Positions 5,656-7,731 of a stretch of DNA of 7,731 nucleotides are shown piece after piece. A program made the translations under genes and the position numbers. The notes under the pieces are model-generated. The model searched no databases, was not told where the DNA came from, and was given only the letters and a program-made list of their open reading frames with translations. Source of the stretch: Streptomyces katrae (GTDB lineage: Bacteria; Actinomycetota; Actinomycetes; Streptomycetales; Streptomycetaceae); NCBI RefSeq assembly GCF_000966975.1, contig NZ_JZWV01000467.1, positions 1 through 7,731 on the forward strand. The letters are read 5' to 3'. The first letter of the stretch is position 1. Each line of letters starts with the position of its first letter.

Positions 5656-7002
5656 TCAGAGGCCGAGGAGGGCCGTGACGTGCCGGGTGAGGTGGCCAGT
5701 GCCGCCGGTGGTGAGGGCCTCGTCGCGGATGGACTGGCGGGCGGTGTCGTCGAGGCGGGTGAGGGCCTCGTGGACGGCGGGGATCGCGGGGAGGGTCACG
5801 GTCAGGCTGCTGGCGCCCAGCGATGCCAGGACGGCGGCGCCCACGGGGCTGGCCGCCAGGCCGCCGCAGGCGGAAACGGGCACGCCGGCGGGGCCGGCGG
5901 TGTCGGCGATGTGGGCGATGGTGCGGTTCACCGCTACGTGCAGGGGGTCGATGTCACGGGCGAGGGCCGGGTTGGTGCGCGAGGCGGCCAGAAGGTACTG
6001 GGTCAAGTCGTTGGTGCCGACGCTGAGGAAGTCGACGTGCTTGACGAAGCGGTCGATGGCCAGGGCGCAGGCCGGCACTTCCACCATCACGCCGAGAGGC
6101 ACCTTCGGCGCCATGAGTCGTCGGCGTACGTCCTCGGCGAGCGCTGCGGCCTGGGTGAACTCCGCGAGGTGGGTGACCATCGGGAACATGATCCGCAGCC
6201 GTGCCCCGTCTGCTGCCGCGCGGTAGAGGGCGCGCAGTTGGGGGATCGGGAGTTCGTCCGGGCGGCGCAGGGCCAGCCGGAGGCCGCGCACACCGAGGAA
6301 GGAGTTGTCCTCGTGCGGCAGGTCGAGTGCGGGGACCGGTTTGTCGCCGCCGATGTCGAGGGTGCGTACGGTGATCTCCGCCCCGTGTACCGCGCGGGCC
6401 AGGTCGAGGTAGGCCTGGTGGTGGGCGTTCTCGTCGGTGATCTCGTGTTCTCGGCCCAGGAAGAGCAGTTCGGTGGCCAGCAGACCGATTCCGGCGGCAG
6501 CGGTGCGTGTGAGTTCGCCGGCCTGCTCCGGCTTGACGAACGTGGCGGCGAGGCTGACCCCGCCCGGGGCCGGGCCGGCGGCCAGGGCGGCTTCGCGCTG
6601 TGCCTGGGCCTGTGCGGCCTGCTCGTCCTCACGGGCGATCGCCTGGTGGAGGTCGGGGCCGTTAAGGCCGGCGTGCAGTAGACCGCCGGTGCCGTCGAGG
6701 GCGCACACGGTACCCGGCGCCAGGTCTAGTACGGCGGGGCCGGCCGCGACGACGGCTGGAATGCCCAGGCCGTGCGCCACCTGCACCGTGTGGGAGGTGG
6801 GGCCCCCGCTCGCGGTGCAGAACCCGGCGACGAGGCCGAGGTCCAGGGCCGCGGTGTCGGCCAGGGTCAGGTCGTCGGCGACCAGGATGTACCTGCCCTG
6901 GAGGGCGGGCGGGTCGTCGAGGCCGCGTACGGGGGCGACGACCCAGCCGCAGGTTCCGGACACGCCCCGGTGCGTCGCGGCATGGTCGAACAGCCGGTCC
7001 AT
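5656..7002 (-). CDS. PTS enzyme I-like PEP-utilising protein lacking the HPr-binding domain
   Basis: A 448-residue relative of PTS enzyme I, the cytosolic enzyme that takes phosphate from PEP onto a histidine and passes it to HPr. Enzyme I is about 570 residues; this protein lacks most of its N-terminal region, including the HPr-binding part. It keeps the swivelling phosphohistidine domain (about 37-110) with GGPTSHT and His71, then a linker, then the PEP-binding barrel (about 150-440). Matching E. coli residues: Arg213 (Arg332), Arg239 (Arg358), Glu308 (Glu431), Asn331/Asp332 (Asn454/Asp455), Arg342 (Arg465) and Cys379 (Cys502). Two changes stand out: Ala176 where Arg296 binds PEP phosphate (GLLATE for GLxRTE), and CGG for CGE after the cysteine. 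ATG 7002 lies 7 nt after AGGAGG; ATG 7008 is only 1 nt away from it. Translation is tightly coupled to the upstream dehydrogenase. The phosphate acceptor is unknown, and a catalytically altered or regulatory role is possible. Confidence 0.85.
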   Translation of the reverse strand: MDRLFDHAATHRGVSGTCGWVVAPVRGLDDPPALQGRYILVADDLTLADTAALDLGLVAGFCTASGGPTSHTVQVAHGLGIPAVVAAGPAVLDLAPGTVCALDGTGGLLHAGLNGPDLHQAIAREDEQAAQAQAQREAALAAGPAPGGVSLAATFVKPEQAGELTRTAAAGIGLLATELLFLGREHEITDENAHHQAYLDLARAVHGAEITVRTLDIGGDKPVPALDLPHEDNSFLGVRGLRLALRRPDELPIPQLRALYRAAADGARLRIMFPMVTHLAEFTQAAALAEDVRRRLMAPKVPLGVMVEVPACALAIDRFVKHVDFLSVGTNDLTQYLLAASRTNPALARDIDPLHVAVNRTIAHIADTAGPAGVPVSACGGLAASPVGAAVLASLGASSLTVTLPAIPAVHEALTRLDDTARQSIRDEALTTGGTGHLTRHVTALLGL

Positions 7003-7004
7003 GC

Positions 7005-7731
7005 TCATGCCTCCTGAGCGGTGTGGTGGCGGAACGCCCCAAGCGTCTGGTGGTCCAGGCAGCGGCGTGCGTCGATGACGGTCCGGGTGGTGCTGTCGGC
7101 GAACGACGCGGGGTCCAGGGCGGTGTAGCGCGGCCAGTCGGTGGCCACGATCAGCACCCCGGCCCCGACCAGGGCCTCGGCGGGGGCGTCGACCACGGTG
7201 AGTTCGGGGTGGTGGCGCCGTACCAGGTCGTTGACGCTGGGGTCGTGGACGCGGACTTCCGCGCCCGCGCGGTGCATCCGCAGGGCGATGTCCAGGGCGG
7301 GCGAGTCGCTGATGTCGCCGACGTTGGGCTTGTAGGAGGCCCCCCACAGGGCCACGACCGACCCTTCCAGGCCGCCGGGCAGGACGGATTCGGCGTGCGT
7401 GACGGCGAGGTCGCGGCGTGCGGTGTTGGTGTAGTCGACGTGGGAGAAGAAGGTGGCGGCGCCGCTTTGGCCCAGGGCCTGGGCGCGGTCGGCGAGGGCG
7501 CGGATGTCCTTGCTGAGGCAGGAGCCGCCCCAGCCGAGGCCGGCTGTCAGACCGAACGGGCCGATCCTCGGGTCGAGTCCCATGGCGGTGGCGACGGTCT
7601 TGGAGTCCGCGCCGGCCGCCTGGCAGACGTCGTCGACGAGGTTGGCGAACGAGATCTTCGTGGACAGGAAGGCGTTGGCGGCCGCCTTGGTCAGGTCGGC
7701 GGTGACGAAGTCGGTGGACAGCAGCACCACC
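7005..7731 (-). CDS. Nucleotide-sugar 6-dehydrogenase, C-terminal part (N-terminus beyond right edge)
   Basis: About 241 residues of a second UDP-glucose/GDP-mannose dehydrogenase family enzyme. The frame is open to the right edge; the missing part should be the roughly 190-200-residue NAD-binding domain, so the GTG near 7730 is internal. Visible: the central helix DLTKAAANAFLSTKISFAN, with the conserved Lys and Asn, and the catalytic loop GGSCLSKD with the nucleophile Cys (local residue 71). The C-terminal domain has ASYKPNVGDISDSPA, VHDPSV, IVATDWPRY and DARRCLD. The loop reads CLSKD instead of the usual CFPKD seen in the complete paralogue at 1094-2380, and overall identity between the two looks modest, so they are not a recent duplication. 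UDP-glucose, UDP-GlcNAc and related sugars are all possible substrates. It stops at 7005, leaving 2 nt before the enzyme I-like start at 7002. Confidence 0.88.
   Translation of the reverse strand, partial: VVLLSTDFVTADLTKAAANAFLSTKISFANLVDDVCQAAGADSKTVATAMGLDPRIGPFGLTAGLGWGGSCLSKDIRALADRAQALGQSGAATFFSHVDYTNTARRDLAVTHAESVLPGGLEGSVVALWGASYKPNVGDISDSPALDIALRMHRAGAEVRVHDPSVNDLVRRHHPELTVVDAPAEALVGAGVLIVATDWPRYTALDPASFADSTTRTVIDARRCLDHQTLGAFRHHTAQEA
7010..7015 (-). promoter_or_regulatory. AGGAGG ribosome site inside the end of the upstream dehydrogenase gene
   Basis: A consensus AGGAGG lies within the last codons of the partial dehydrogenase gene, 7 nt before ATG 7002 and only 1 nt before ATG 7008. 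The spacing selects ATG 7002 as the main start of the enzyme I-like gene. ATG 7008 would give a 4-nt ATGA overlap with the upstream stop at 7005-7007 and cannot be excluded as a re-initiation start. Confidence 0.7.

Noticed and set aside
7003..7347. N-terminal extension of the enzyme I-like protein to an ATG at 7347
   Set aside because: The added residues are Arg/Pro/Gly-rich, overlap the dehydrogenase coding frame, and do not resemble the enzyme I N-terminal domain. AGGAGG at 7010-7015 marks the real start.
1..7731. CRISPR array, insertion sequence, tRNA or rRNA
   Set aside because: No regular repeat-spacer pattern, transposase motifs, terminal repeats or RNA-gene signatures were seen by eye on either strand.

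Overview
The window is very GC-rich. Its real genes have third codon positions that are almost all G or C and start behind AGGAGG-like ribosome sites, which points to an actinomycete, most likely Streptomyces or a close relative. This assignment rests on composition and protein style only. Every supported gene lies on the minus strand, so transcription runs from right to left, and the long plus-strand frames are shadows.

In transcription order: (1) 7731-7005, the C-terminal part of a nucleotide-sugar 6-dehydrogenase (UDP-glucose/GDP-mannose dehydrogenase family) whose N-terminus lies beyond the right edge; (2) 7002-5656, a protein like PTS enzyme I that lacks the N-terminal HPr-binding domain and has Ala in place of one PEP-binding Arg; (3) a 12-bp hairpin at 5609-5635; (4) 5567-4125, a Gfo/Idh/MocA-type NAD(P)-dependent oxidoreductase; (5) 4094-2538, a GT4-type glycosyltransferase with an extra segment; (6) a 157-nt gap with two hairpins, a TAGGGT box and a 9-bp direct repeat; (7) 2380-1094, a complete second nucleotide-sugar 6-dehydrogenase; (8) a 12-bp hairpin at 990-1027; (9) 904-307, an unrecognised gene broken by an apparent frameshift near position 601; (10) from 250 to the left edge, the start of another unrecognised gene.

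The central genes look like a sugar-nucleotide and glycoside module. Two dehydrogenases could supply UDP-uronic acids, the Gfo/Idh/MocA enzyme could oxidise or reduce a sugar or cyclitol, and the GT4 enzyme could attach the product to an acceptor. The enzyme I-like protein is tightly coupled to the second dehydrogenase and is the odd member. Known enzyme I passes phosphate from PEP to HPr, but this protein has no HPr-binding domain, so its acceptor is unknown. The pathway product (surface glycan or specialised metabolite) cannot be told from this window.

The most notable points are the truncated, substituted enzyme I-like protein beside a sugar-nucleotide dehydrogenase, the two dehydrogenase paralogues in separate transcription units, and the frameshifted gene whose wrong frame stays open into the next gene.
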